Assembly: GCA_964017145.1 (NCBI GenBank) | Contig: OZ024842.1 | Coordinates: 3,906,001 to 3,970,000, forward strand | DNA: 64,000 nt | Source of the DNA: Agrocybe praecox | Taxonomy: Eukaryota; Basidiomycota; Agaricomycetes; Agaricales; Agrocybaceae | Direction of reading: 5' to 3' | Shown: positions 36,919-47,284 of the stretch, one piece after another | Layout: every line of letters begins with the position of its first letter | Numbering within the stretch: the stretch's first letter is position 1 | The notes under the pieces: generated by a model | What the model was told of the DNA's origin: nothing | Database searches by the model: none | What the model saw: only the letters and a program-made list of their open reading frames with translations | Position numbers and translations under genes: made by a program

Positions 36919-38484
36919 TTACCAGATCGTGTTTGCCAACACAGTCTGGCCAATTTGTTGACCGAAGAATTTATTGGCGTACGCTAAAAGGAAAGTTAGC
37001 ATCGCGGATTCTCATGCGCATGAATTTAAAGCTTACTGCTTGGGTGGTAATTATTTCTGGACAGAGAATTTATTCATTAAAACAACACAGTAAAATGAGA
37101 GAGAAAGCAACATACCCCCAGAACATGGTAGGATCAGAACCGAAAGATGTAGCATCCGCGAATCCATAAGTGGTGGGAGAGTTCAACATCTGGGTGAATT
37201 GAGTGTTGGAGTCCCAGAGGAAAGTAGTGACCTTTATCAAAATAATCAATATATGACCACTACTCCAGAGTAATGAATAAATCTTACACCGGTGTTATTT
37301 GCCTTGAAAGAGCTGATTTTAGCTGCGAGTTTAGAGTTGAAGGTTGTTATAACTGCTTTCTCAGAGGCCTGGGCATCAGTGGACTGAGCCAACATCTGCC
37401 GTACAAATGATTTAAGTTGTGAGAAAACGTAGCTCTATAAAAACGGAAAACAACACACCAATGGAGAACGGTCGATAGGTGGAACGTTGGCGAAGAGGAA
37501 GTTCCTGGCACCGGCATTGTACTGAATAAAGCAATTAAATCGCTAAACTTTATTTCATTGAGAAGTTTGATCATACCAGCTTTTGTACGAGGGCGAAATA
37601 AGCGTTCAACAAAGTGTCAGAGAATCTGCGGAAAGTGTCAGTTAAATCATTTTTTACCGAAAAGAGGGACTAACGCGTCACGAGAGCCAGACTGGTAGTA
37701 GCTGTTTCCAATATCGTTAACACCAATCCAAACGGAGAATAAAGAATTGGCGCTCGTCCAAGGAGTAGAAGCTGGCTTGCTCGCAACAGAACCCAGGAAT
37801 TGGTTGACTTGGTCAGTCAGACTGAGAACCGTGGATTCGTACGGAGCCACAAGGGTTGCATCAATCGTTGCACCACCATAGGCATAGTTGTACGTGAACA
37901 CCAACGACTTGTTGTAAGTTGCTGTCAAATATCCGACCCAATTGGCGCCACCTGTTGCGCTCCATCCTGGGAAGTCGGGGTTTCCGATCGGGTTAGCAAC
38001 GTTGGGCAAGGTTCCCGTGATGTCAAAGCCGGTCTGACTGTATGAGTCTCCGCTACGGGAGAGTCAAATTTCATTTTATATAAAAAATGAGAATTACTCA
38101 CAAACCGAACCAGTAGTTCGCCTTCACATTCGCAGTTGGGGTTGGTCCCGCACTTGTTGTTGTAGGCTTTACAGTAGTGCTTCCAGCGGAGGTGGTACTT
38201 CCAGACGAGGACGGGAGGCATTGGCTGTACCATTGGTTAGAGAAGGTACACGTAGATCTACCAGGTTAACCATTAGTAACTCGTAGATCAATGCAGTCGC
38301 GTCGACATACCCAGCAACGCAAGTTGTTGGTCCAGTGAAACCAGTTCCACCACCTAAAATATATTTAATCCATTGCAAATAATTGTTCATCCCATCCATG
38401 CGACGTACACTGGCCCCATATTGGTGCCTGAGCCAATACGGAGGGAAGGAGGGTAACAATGGCAATAAGAGATTCGCGCAGCAT
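36919..38484 (-). CDS. CBM1-linked GDSL carbohydrate esterase, family CE16 (357 aa)
   Basis: Ten exons: 38484-38409, 38353-38311, 38257-38102, 38052-37675, 37625-37577, 37521-37459, 37395-37288, 37231-37116, 37056-37037, 36983-36919. It is a secreted acetylesterase that probably removes acetyl groups from xylo-oligosaccharides. A signal peptide (to about 19) is followed by CBM1 (WGQCGGTGFTGPTTC, GSTCTFSNQWYSQC), an S/T-rich linker and the GDSL-type catalytic domain. Catalytic blocks seen are the nucleophile serine (FGDSYSQTGF, about 94), the Asn block (WIGVNDIGNSY) and the histidine near the end (NNYHPSTYANKFF). The acidic residue usually two or three places before the His-Pro appears as Asn (GNNYHP), which I note without drawing a conclusion. 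The 20-nt ninth exon, with NNYHPS, is needed for the histidine, and supports the model. Confidence 0.92.
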
Positions 38485-39402
38485 TTTACAGATATGAAGA
38501 TGATAGAGAGCGACATTGGTGATCCCCTGGTCTTTTATACATCCTTGCATCCTAGAACGGGTGCAAACACAAGATTCCTAGGCCTTTGACATTGTCATGC
38601 GGGGCGGGACGTCGTTTCCGGGCCTCTAAAGTAGGCGGAAGTTACTTGGAATGGGACAGGTTTTTGAGGCACCTTCTGTTCGTAGAGATGCCGGAAATAA
38701 TCCGTGACTTATATCTTTGACAACCACGGAAAAAAGGAAGACGCAATGATTAGGTTGTAGGCGAGCACCTCTGCCTTTGAAACGGTCAATCTCTATGTAA
38801 GAACAATGATTTAAATGCTGATAAAACGAAATACAACGACGTAAGCTTACTTTAATCCCGCGATAAGTCATTACGCTCCCCCAAGAGGTACGCAGTGACT
38901 CTTGCTTTGAGGTAATGAAAGAAGAAAGCCTTCCTCCAATGATTGCCCTTGTATAAGCCGAACATCCCCCGGTATTTTTGTCTGGATGATGTCATTAGAC
39001 ATTAAGCACCAACAGACATCAAGTCGATAGAGTCTGCAGAGTTTGTACTTGAAATAACATTAGACAAGCACCTGGTGACCATGGTTGACTGGGCCGTCCG
39101 GCGTCAATAGATATTAGAGTATGTTCAGATTTTGCTGCAGATATTCTCGCGACGATCGACTTCTAAGCTATGCCACGCTTTCTCTGCCTTGCCTTTCATT
39201 GCAAGATATATACCAGGGTCGCCCGTTAAGTCGATGGTTCGAGTCTCGATACGATGGTGGGCAGTTCAAAACTAAAAGGCCAACGCGACACGGCACGCCT
39301 CACCAGTACATCGTGTTTGCGCATGCTTGGCGACGTTTATTTTTCGACTCGTATTCTTCCCAACAGTCAGTTCACAATCCGTTGCGCTTGACTTTGTGAG
39401 CC
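38485..39402. other. Divergent intergenic region between the CE16 and CFEM genes
   Basis: About 920 nt that should serve as promoters for both flanking genes, which point away from each other. No further gene. A tRNA-like GGTTCGAGTC near 39237 does not fold into a tRNA. Confidence 0.55.
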
Positions 39403-40188
39403 ATGCCATCCCGAAATTTATCATTATCTTTGCTCGTGCTATTACAAATTTCTCCTTTAACATGGGGTCGAGCGACCTTAGTACCGCCGTCAACATTTCC
39501 AACACTTGCTTCCTCAACTTCTGGAGCTTCAATGTCGACGATAACCTCTCTTTCGGGGTCTGGCATCCCAAGTAGCTCTGCATCAGCAAGTGCAAGCGAG
39601 ACCACGCAATTTCCAAGCTTAGGTGGTTTTTCTTCTTGTGGTAAATTTTCAGGAACTTTTCTCGATATTCAGGAAGATTGCTAAAAGGGTGTAACGGGTA
39701 CACCAGTGACGGACTGCTTTGCAGACGCAGTTTCGGTTGCAAACTGCTCGACCTTAGTAGATGTAAACTGTTTCTGTTTCAGGTAAGCTTTTCTGACCTT
39801 TTCATACGAAATAATTCAATTAAAAGATCTACCTTTTCCTTCCTACAGTCGAAAATTTTCGCCGGCGCTTGTTAGCTGCATTGCCGGCAACTGCACATCA
39901 GATCAAGTTACAACAGGTGAAAATCTGGCGCAACAATTCTGCAACCTCGCATCTTCCAGCCCTACTCCGTCTTTCCCCGTAATTTCTGCTAGCTCAACTG
40001 CCAGTAGCACGACATTGACGAATTCGAGCTTGACATCTTCATCTTCATCTACCTTGACCTCTCCCCCTTCTACTTCCTCCACTTCTAGCAACTCCGGGGT
40101 GCGTCCGACTTATGCTGAACAAGGGGCTTTCATGGGCATGGGTGTTACCATGGTGGGCGTTCTGCTCGGGATCTACGCCATCCAGTGA
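39403..40188 (+). CDS. CFEM-domain protein, probably GPI-anchored (217 aa)
   Basis: Three exons: 39403-39640, 39707-39782, 39849-40188. A signal peptide (MPSRNLSLSLLVLLQISPLTWG) precedes an S/T-rich spacer and a CFEM domain at about 75-140. After splicing all eight CFEM cysteines are present in order: SSC, TDC, ANC, VNC, FC, SC, NC and FC. A second S/T-rich stretch and a hydrophobic tail (MGMGVTMVGVLLGIYAI) follow, as expected for GPI attachment. CFEM proteins are found only in fungi and act in heme uptake, adhesion or surface structure; the CFEM Asp often used for heme could be the D of VTDC, so heme binding is open. The first intron was placed by requiring the Cys-x-x-x-Cys start of the domain. 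Confidence 0.9.
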
Positions 40189-40551
40189 GATCAACACTCG
40201 TTATGGTATGATTTCCCTTCATTTATCTTTCGCTGCGAATCAACTTGTGAAAAAGAGAATCCTTTATGCTTACGTATATCCATATTCTTCAGTGACGAAC
40301 GAATACATATACCCTATTTCATTCTAGTATTCTTCGTAGCAAAAAAAATAAGCAAATAATGTACGAGTTTAGGTCCTTCACCCTGCATAGCATGAAGGTT
40401 TAGAAAGCAGCCCTTTCGAGAAAATAAGATATCAAATAAAGTGAAATGAAAAAAAAAAACGGAGCAGGGAGAGAGTTTCCGTCCGCATTTTCTACGCGAT
40501 CATGGCATCGCGACTCCTCGCCTGCGTGTTTTCCGAAAGACCATACATACA
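40189..40551. other. Short intergenic stretch between convergent genes
   Basis: 363 nt with the 3' ends of the CFEM and CHAT genes. Contains A-runs (40342-40348, 40449-40459). Nothing else seen. Confidence 0.6.
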
Positions 40552-43500
40552 TCACACACCATAATGTACGAACGAGGCCCAACCTATCGGATCAGCACCC
40601 TGGCTGCTTTCCCAAACACGCTGAACAGCCATATGAAAAGCTTTCGAAACATTCGCTCCGGGATCGACGCCTAGTTTCTGGGTCGTTCCTTCAAATAGCG
40701 TTTTGTAGAAATCCCGAGAGATCTGAACGCTTTCACTATTCCCCGCCAACCACATGTTCCCAATCACGTTTCTGCACCCTGCCATTTGGAAGGCACTCGC
40801 AAGGTGCAAACTCTCATCAGCAAGTTCTTTGACCGAGTTGTTCGCAGTGTGGCATGCCCCCAAGTACGCTAGATAGGCATTGCTGAGATCCAGGTCACAT
40901 ATATCACGAACAGATAATAAGTTGGTGGGACGTTGACCTGATGAATCAGGATTGGAATCGACTTCTATACGGTTTGTAGGCTGCCCCCGTGCAAGGTTTT
41001 CGTTAGAGACGGGAAGAGCAACAGGGGTTGCGTTATTGTCCGCCTTCAGTTGTGACAAAGGAATATCGTGCCCTGTATTTGCCAGGACAACATGGCTTTC
41101 TAGAGGATTTCGAAGATCGCATATCCCATGACAGGCAAAATGGACTATATGCTGTCGATCCGCAGCGGATTTCAAAGCCTTGAAGTGCCCCAGGACCTTT
41201 TTTCTGGACGGAGTGTCAAAAACCTGAACGTTCACCCTGTTATTATTTGCAATGGCAGCAATGGTCTCCACTTCGCCCCGCAACCCTGTAAGGTCTGGAT
41301 AGCCTGGGGTTTTTTCCATGTAAATCATGGAGAGATTGATTTTTGTTATTCCTCTCGCCGTTGACGAAGACGAAGCTTTCACTGCATGGGATAGGGCTTT
41401 TATGGTTGGGATGTAAGAAGAACGAAAATTGTTGATAACATTTTCTTTTCTTTTCAGCCGGCCATACTCTCCGTGAATGCCAGCAGCGTGGAAGGGTAAC
41501 TTGCTCAACAGACCGACGCCGATCCACCAAATTCGCTCCACTGAGCCAGGACATCCTTCATTTATAGACGATAGAAAGTCGCAAACGGGCTTGACAGCAG
41601 ATGTCCACAACCATTTGAGAATGGATCGAAAAGTTGCATTTTTTTCCGGACGCGTAAAAATATCCCACTCCTGAACTGTGTTTTGAATCTCGGATATCTT
41701 CTTCTCGATCTCCTCTAACTTGAAATGGGGCAATGGTATATGCCTTATTTGATCAGAAACAATGACTATAGCGTCACTGCGACTCTCTGTGGAATTGAAA
41801 ACGGCGATGGCTCCTCGTTCCCTGACTAATCTTTCCATGTCCTTGGTTTCGGGTGGAAGCATGAAGTCCTCGAAATCAGATAACTCTCGTATGCTTACGA
41901 GAGTTTTCTCAAGCTTTTGATACTTCTCGAGATCTTCCCCCGTGAATGTCATATTCTGCGGCCTGAGGTCATCTGATCGAAGTGCCGCCACCCTATCGAA
42001 AGCTTTCTGAAGGGCGAGAAACTCGTTGGGATGTTTCCTTTCTAGTCCTCTCAGGGCGATAGCGGAGCCGATGATGACCCCACGGCCTAGCTCAAGGAGA
42101 CGAAGAGCGCCCAACAGGTCTGAATTCCGACTGGCGTTGAGCGTTGCAGCGGCAGCTTCTGCTGGAAGGCCGGATACTTGCGAAAGCGCGAACTGCTTGT
42201 CATCTAATGGGATTGATTGAGGGCTGATTGTAGGAAGAAGCTCTACTGCCTGGGAAAGGCAATCCCTCGCCCATTCATAATCAAGTAATATGTGACCTTC
42301 GTCAACTTCTCCCATTTCTTGAAGATGGAGCTTCGCCGCAACGCGTGCATACCCAATCAATTCGAGAGGCGAAGAGGTTCGATGACACATCGCCTTTGCA
42401 TAGTAAACACTCGTCTGCTTTAAGTCGTCGCATGAAGATATTGCCCAATACCTCGCTTCCAATGCTTCACCAATACCATAGTACACCATAGGTAGCTTGT
42501 AGTAGGAAGGAGAGATTTTTTTCAATCCATCTTCTGCTTCTTTCATCAACCCGATAGCCTCGTCGAGTTCTTTGGTCTCCTCGTCTACTTCGGGATTTAG
42601 TAGACATACGAGATTTTTCCGCCGAACAATGGGGTGGTCGTGAATATACCTCGCATATAGCAGTCTCCCATGCAGGAATGACGAGAAAGGCCGCAGAGTG
42701 CTGTCTTCAGGCAGCTTTTTTATGGCCTTTCTGATCCAATGGATCGACTCGACGAGGTCATCGAGGTTTTTGCGCCCACCCAGTAGGTACCGCGAGCGCA
42801 GCATAGCGCTGAGGGAGAAATAACCGCACGAGTTTTCAAGCTGTTTGGACAGTGCTGCTGCGTGCCCTGCATAGTGCATAGCAACTTTCAGCTCCTTTGT
42901 CTTGTCCATATCATATCGCAAATGACGTGCATGATGGATATCGGCAAGGACTTCCAAAGATCGTTGATGAGATAAATCGTCGTGTCGCGTGATGGCGAAT
43001 GCTGCAGTTGCACATTGACTTGCAGCTTCAAGTTTTGTAAGTCCTGGGAAAGTGTGATATTTGTTCAGAAAACTCTCTGCCAGGTCATGAAGGGCGTCGT
43101 GTACTCTTGGGTTGGGGTCCCTGGGGATGCGCGATATAAGCCGCTCGATAGAGGTGGATATTATTGACCGAAATTCATCTGTGTTGGCGTTGGGAGCGAG
43201 GAACGTTTCGAGATGACTGATGAGTGACATAAAGTACGGCAATTTGGTGTTGGGGTGATCGGAAATTTGAGCGCAAGCTTTCAAGGACCAGAACATTGCC
43301 GAGTAGAGATCTCGTGGTGAGTTGCTCTTCATGCATTCAGAGGAGTAGTGATCTGCCATCTTTTGTATTCTCGGTTGACTTTCACGAAGGATCTGTCCGA
43401 GTTCTCCCCCTGAACTGCTCATAAGCCCTTCAAGAGCAGGGATTATTCGGAGATCTTGGTCTCTTCGATAGTCCTTCAGAAGCACAGACCCTAACAACAA

Positions 43501-43953
43501 GACCTGCAGCTTTGTATCGACAGGGGCCGCATGTTCAGGCAAATGACTTCTTATGAAAGAGATTGCACCTTGGAGGTCGTCCTTGACGATGCTGTGCTGG
43601 CGAACTGTGACCTGTAGGGCATTATATCCTCTAGATTTGTCTGTAGTAACAGAGACTTCTCGAAAATCGTTTTGCGATGCGTTGTTGACATTAGATTGGT
43701 TCACTGTGATATTAATGTTGCTGTGGGTGACATTTCCGGAGCTGTATACAGGCTGACCGGGTGCAGATGTGCTGCCATTGTTGGAACGTTGAATTATTAT
43801 CTGTACGCTCTGGGCTTCAGATTTCATTGCACCAACTATGTTTCCCAACGATTTCTGAAGCTCTTGTTTTGAAGGAGATTTCGGGGGCGGCTGGACCCTA
43901 TAGGGTTTGGTTCCAAGCCGTCCATGATGGGGGTGGGGTCGAGGCCGTCCCAT
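40552..43953 (-). CDS. TPR-CHAT caspase-like peptidase (1133 aa)
   Basis: One long exon. Residues 1-60 are basic and proline-rich; residues about 70-95 hold an Asn-rich stretch (NVTHSNINITVNQSNVNN) of beta-type composition. About 130-700 is a helical array with TPR-like pairs (for example YARVAAKLHLQEMGEVDEG). The C-terminal 300 residues are a CHAT domain: IWWIGVGLLSKLPFHAAG, then IVHFACHG with the catalytic His (about 941), then YLAYLGACHTANN with the catalytic Cys (about 1035), and GCRNVIGNMWLAG. Both members of the dyad are intact. CHAT peptidases are caspase relatives, as in bacterial TPR-CHAT effectors and separase-type proteins; fungal ones are often considered part of immune or programmed cell-death pathways. 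The N-terminal Asn-rich part might be a self-assembly motif, but that is speculation. No gasdermin, NLR or other partner is beside it. Confidence 0.9.
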   Translation of the reverse strand: MGRPRPHPHHGRLGTKPYRVQPPPKSPSKQELQKSLGNIVGAMKSEAQSVQIIIQRSNNGSTSAPGQPVYSSGNVTHSNINITVNQSNVNNASQNDFREVSVTTDKSRGYNALQVTVRQHSIVKDDLQGAISFIRSHLPEHAAPVDTKLQVLLLGSVLLKDYRRDQDLRIIPALEGLMSSSGGELGQILRESQPRIQKMADHYSSECMKSNSPRDLYSAMFWSLKACAQISDHPNTKLPYFMSLISHLETFLAPNANTDEFRSIISTSIERLISRIPRDPNPRVHDALHDLAESFLNKYHTFPGLTKLEAASQCATAAFAITRHDDLSHQRSLEVLADIHHARHLRYDMDKTKELKVAMHYAGHAAALSKQLENSCGYFSLSAMLRSRYLLGGRKNLDDLVESIHWIRKAIKKLPEDSTLRPFSSFLHGRLLYARYIHDHPIVRRKNLVCLLNPEVDEETKELDEAIGLMKEAEDGLKKISPSYYKLPMVYYGIGEALEARYWAISSCDDLKQTSVYYAKAMCHRTSSPLELIGYARVAAKLHLQEMGEVDEGHILLDYEWARDCLSQAVELLPTISPQSIPLDDKQFALSQVSGLPAEAAAATLNASRNSDLLGALRLLELGRGVIIGSAIALRGLERKHPNEFLALQKAFDRVAALRSDDLRPQNMTFTGEDLEKYQKLEKTLVSIRELSDFEDFMLPPETKDMERLVRERGAIAVFNSTESRSDAIVIVSDQIRHIPLPHFKLEEIEKKISEIQNTVQEWDIFTRPEKNATFRSILKWLWTSAVKPVCDFLSSINEGCPGSVERIWWIGVGLLSKLPFHAAGIHGEYGRLKRKENVINNFRSSYIPTIKALSHAVKASSSSTARGITKINLSMIYMEKTPGYPDLTGLRGEVETIAAIANNNRVNVQVFDTPSRKKVLGHFKALKSAADRQHIVHFACHGICDLRNPLESHVVLANTGHDIPLSQLKADNNATPVALPVSNENLARGQPTNRIEVDSNPDSSGQRPTNLLSVRDICDLDLSNAYLAYLGACHTANNSVKELADESLHLASAFQMAGCRNVIGNMWLAGNSESVQISRDFYKTLFEGTTQKLGVDPGANVSKAFHMAVQRVWESSQGADPIGWASFVHYGV

Positions 43954-44721
43954 TGCTCCAGATGATCTAACGGTAACAACAAAGGTTAAGTCATTAGCTT
44001 CCCATAATTTAGCATTATGGACTTGCCTTCAAGTTGCGACACTGAGGAATTCGTAAGCACTCTGCCAGTGTGATGATGGATAGATATCAGATGAACAAGA
44101 GCTATTTTTTCGCCCATCCATGACCTTTTTCTCACTCCTGATCAGCAGAGCCTTTATCAGCGTCTACTACGGATTTTACAATATGGGACTGATCACACGG
44201 GTGACGGAACATCCGGCGTGCGGTGAGGCCGGCTGCGTGTCCGAGAAGAGAAGAAAGGGGGCTCGTTGCGCGCATATATTCCAAAGGGCGACGCGTTGTG
44301 TCGCGTCGCATTACTGCAGAAGACCGCGTAGCCGTCATTTCGACTTGGAATGGGTTCCTTGGTCGTTGCCAGTGGATGTAAGTATACATCTTGCATAAAT
44401 TCAATATCCTTATATAGGACAGTACTCGCCGCTCGGATGAGGGTCGTTTATCATGGAATTTGGAACGCATTGCCTCCGCCCCAGGCGTAACCAAAATAGT
44501 CCATGTGCGCAGCGATATTTTACGAACAAGTTAGGACACGGGAATGGATGAATGATGATGATGATGGTTAGAAACAGACTTGGCTGGCCGTGGGAGATAC
44601 GGCGCAGTCCGCGGCCTCACGGCGACGACGTCAAACGCGCCAGAATTCTCTCATTCTTTCTTTACAAACAGCGACGACGACGAGGTCAATCTTTCACTGA
44701 GGGTCAACCCCGCCAAACATC
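43954..44721. other. Divergent intergenic region between the CHAT and HtrL-like genes
   Basis: Promoter region for both. On the minus strand an upstream open frame begins at about 44117 (MDGRKNSSCSSD, 30 codons, stop at about 44028), ahead of the CHAT start. If transcribed it would be an upstream ORF in the CHAT mRNA. A CTNN-type branch and TTAG acceptor just before 43953 could belong to a 5'-UTR intron. Low-complexity ATG repeats lie at about 44550-44567. Confidence 0.45.
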
Positions 44722-46109
44722 ATGGGTATCCGTGTACTACCCACCACGCTTCGAGGAAAGCTAACGCTCGCGGGCGCTTTTGCTCTGACGTCCGTTTTCG
44801 TTTCTGCCATTTACATGGGTTTTGGCAACATTCCATATCTCGTACAGCAGCCAAACCATGGAGTACAAATACCTTTGGAAAAAACGACACCGTCTGTGGC
44901 TAACGACACACTAGTCGTTAATCCCAACACCGCTGCGGGTGATGTCAGACCATTGGATGATAAACCCCGCATCCTCCTAGTCTCTGCCATGTTTCCACTT
45001 CCAAAAACAAAATATTCACAAAACCAATACGACGAATGGATAAAGAATTATCTGGATACAGTCACTACTGATATATACCTCTATACAACCCCGGAATTGG
45101 GTCCGCATTTTCAAGCACTGCGACATGCGGGACTAACACTCACTATCGATGCTACCTACACCTCTCCATTCGAAATTCCGCCTTTGAAAGGAAAGGAAAT
45201 CCAATACCAACACATTCAAAAGAAGGACAGAGAATACCGGGGCCGAAATGTTAACAGGACAGAAAACTATGCTATCCACAACGCGAAGCCTTTTTTCCTT
45301 CACAGCGCACTCCAGACTTTGAAGTCGAAAGGCCAGGAGTACGAATACGCATTTTGGAACGCTCCTACGAGCTTCAAAAACAAAGAGCATGAATATAGAG
45401 AATGGCCTTTCCCCGACAAAGTGCAAAATGTTTGGAAGGAAGGCAGCCAGTTGAGTGGAACGAAGGAAGACGACCTAATTTTCGTACCTATATTTGACAT
45501 GCCCCACGCGACCATGTCCTTCTGGTCAGACCTGCTAGGCCCCGTTGATAGTAAATTTAGCGAAGGTACGTGCATTCCTTCCATTTCTTCCTTAATACCA
45601 TTTGATATATTGTCGCTCGCCCCACAGGCTCCTTCTTTGGAGGCACTCCAAAATCTATTGACTGGTTCACGCGTGCTTTTTACGCGTTTCACGACCATTA
45701 CCTCTCCTTGGAGAACTTCATCGGAAAAGATGAATTCCTCATTAATACCCTTTTCCTCCTCTTCCCCGAACGCTTCATCACGGTCTGGCATAACGACCCC
45801 CAAGCACCCGCCTACCTTGCTCTCAAACGGAAATCTCCAGAAGAAAGCTTCCTCGGCCAGTGCGGCTCGGTATGGCATTACTACCAGTTCTGGATGGCAC
45901 ACCCTAGTGCTCAGGGTGCCATGCGCAATCTATGGCTACGCGAAGCGACGAGATGGCGCCTCTGGGGTTGGTGGAGGACCGTTGACAAAACACCGTGCCA
46001 GGAGACGAGAGTGCTGGATATGAAGGAGGTTTTGAAGAGACGCTTTGGAGCAGGCTGGAATCCTCCACGAACGGACCTGCATGTTCCTGAAAAAGTTACT
46101 TGGTCTTGA
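44722..46109 (+). CDS. HtrL/YibB-like protein, possible glycosyltransferase (441 aa)
   Basis: Two exons, 44722-45565 and 45628-46109. The N-terminus has a membrane anchor (about 11-35: LTLAGAFALTSVFVSAIYMG), giving a type II topology with a lumenal domain. Body landmarks: ILLVSAMFPL, then NYLDTVTTDIYLYTTP, then YEYAFWNAPTSF, then GSFFGGTPKSIDWF and a block like IGKDEFLINTLFLLFPERFI. This set, with its conserved aromatic and acidic residues, looks like the HtrL/YibB family, whose members are suspected glycosyltransferases of unknown substrate. The resemblance is from memory and moderate. A Golgi location would follow from the anchor. An intron removal at 45566-45627 restores the FFGG block. 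Confidence 0.75.
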
Positions 46110-46320
46110 CTTATACCCAGAGGACACTTTTTACTACCAGTTGTACATACTAATTATCTTGGACAATATACATTCTTTTATGGAATCCGAGCCGTTGCGT
46201 AATGTTACTCAGTGTTTTTTCAATCAAATGCAAGATATAAGGATAATCAATTACGTTGGATAAAAACATTTTGGGTCTTGTCCAAAAGCCCAATAGCAAT
46301 AAATCAAAGGCATACGCAAC

Positions 46321-46385
46321 AAAATAAATATTGAGATCCGTAGATCTACCACTCCGGGAAAGCGTGTCATCCTTGTGCAGGGGCC

Positions 46386-46416
<31 letters not shown>

Positions 46417-46440
46417 TTCGTATGTCACCCCGAAGGGGAC
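46321..46440 (-). ncRNA. U6: U6 spliceosomal snRNA
   Basis: On the minus strand the sequence begins at 46440 with a 5' stem-loop (GTCCCC, UUCG-type loop, GGGG). The invariant core follows without interruption: ATTGGAACGATACAGAG, the catalytic ACAGAG box, AGATTAGCATGGCCCC and GCACAAGGATGACACGC. These are the parts that pair with U4, U2 and the 5' splice site. The AT-rich end with TTTT at 46324-46321 fits a Pol III stop. The exact 3' end is uncertain; the mature RNA may be shorter. There is no intron, unlike some basidiomycete U6 genes. It lies between the HtrL-like and CMC4 genes; a translated frame across it is spurious. Confidence 0.95.
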
Positions 46441-46957
46441 ATAAATCAATGTGAGGATGGTCAAGGTGACGTTAGGGTTTTGTATTTCGGTGAGTCCACT
46501 GGTGTATTACATAATCACTCCCGCACCCTTAATGTTGCTGGGACATGAATAGACCGTTGCTTTGCCGTCGTTCTTTTACTTTGCTTTTGCTTTGCCTTTA
46601 GTACATTTCCATTGACTCATCCACATCATAAGTTATTACCGCGTTTTATGGAGGGTATGCAATGCAACGTTTATATGTTTGTTGAAACTTCACCACCGAA
46701 GGAAACCTCATTCCTGCTGAACTGTCGACACTTACGCTGTCAAGAGTGCACTGATCGGAATGCGTGAGCGTCCATTATCTTATTGCGCTGAAATAATATG
46801 CTGAACGTTTGCTCTGTAGCCTCCGGAACACAACAAAGCCCTTTAATAGATGTATTTATAGCTACTCACGAGCGTCACCATGATCATGAAGGGACAGAAC
46901 CAAAAAGAAAGATTATATTGGCTTTTCATTTTGCTTTTGTCTTTCGAAAGTTGATCG

Positions 46958-47284
46958 TTACTTCTGAGGATGGTCCTTCATCCACCTGGCCACGACCTGA
47001 GGTATAGGACAAGCTGTCGACTCTCCTTTTCCAGAAGTTCTGTCGTACATCCGCTGGCAGCACTGATAAAGATTTCGTAGGTGTTCATCACATTTTTCAG
47101 GTTTGTATGTATTCCTGTTAAGACAAGTCTGTAAAGCACAGGCTTTTTTTGTAATGTCCAGGAGGAGTATCGGAGAAATTACAAAAATCCAAGTATGTAC
47201 CTTCTGTCTGGCAAGCTGGATCCGACTGCGCAAAGGTATATATACAGCAACCTTGCATACAGATACAGTGAGTACACATACCAT
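46958..47284 (-). CDS. CMC4: CMC4-type twin-CX9C mitochondrial protein (70 aa)
   Basis: Three exons: 47284-47282 (only the ATG), 47225-47201, 47142-46958. The product starts MSDPACQTEACALQTC and has the family's cysteine pattern: a first Cys near the N-terminus, then C-x9-C pairs in two helices (ACALQTCL, then KCDEHLRNLYQCC) and a last Cys (STACPIP). Such proteins are imported by the Mia40 pathway into the intermembrane space and folded by disulfides. Length and motif spacing match yeast Cmc4. Removing both introns is required; otherwise the frame gains an unrelated leader. The three-base first coding exon is odd, but GTATGT and GCGCAG sites flank it. Confidence in the family is high; the CMC4 assignment over other twin-CX9C proteins is moderate. 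Confidence 0.85.
   Translation of the reverse strand: MVCVLTVSVCKVAVYIPLRSRIQLARQKVHTWIFVISPILLLDITKKACALQTCLNRNTYKPEKCDEHLRNLYQCCQRMYDRTSGKGESTACPIPQVVARWMKDHPQK

Noticed and set aside
39220..39260. tRNA-like B box (GGTTCGAGTC)
   Set aside because: No matching A box, anticodon arm or acceptor stem could be paired around it.
46150..46464. Minus-strand frame of 104 codons
   Set aside because: It runs across the U6 snRNA core, so it is not a protein gene.
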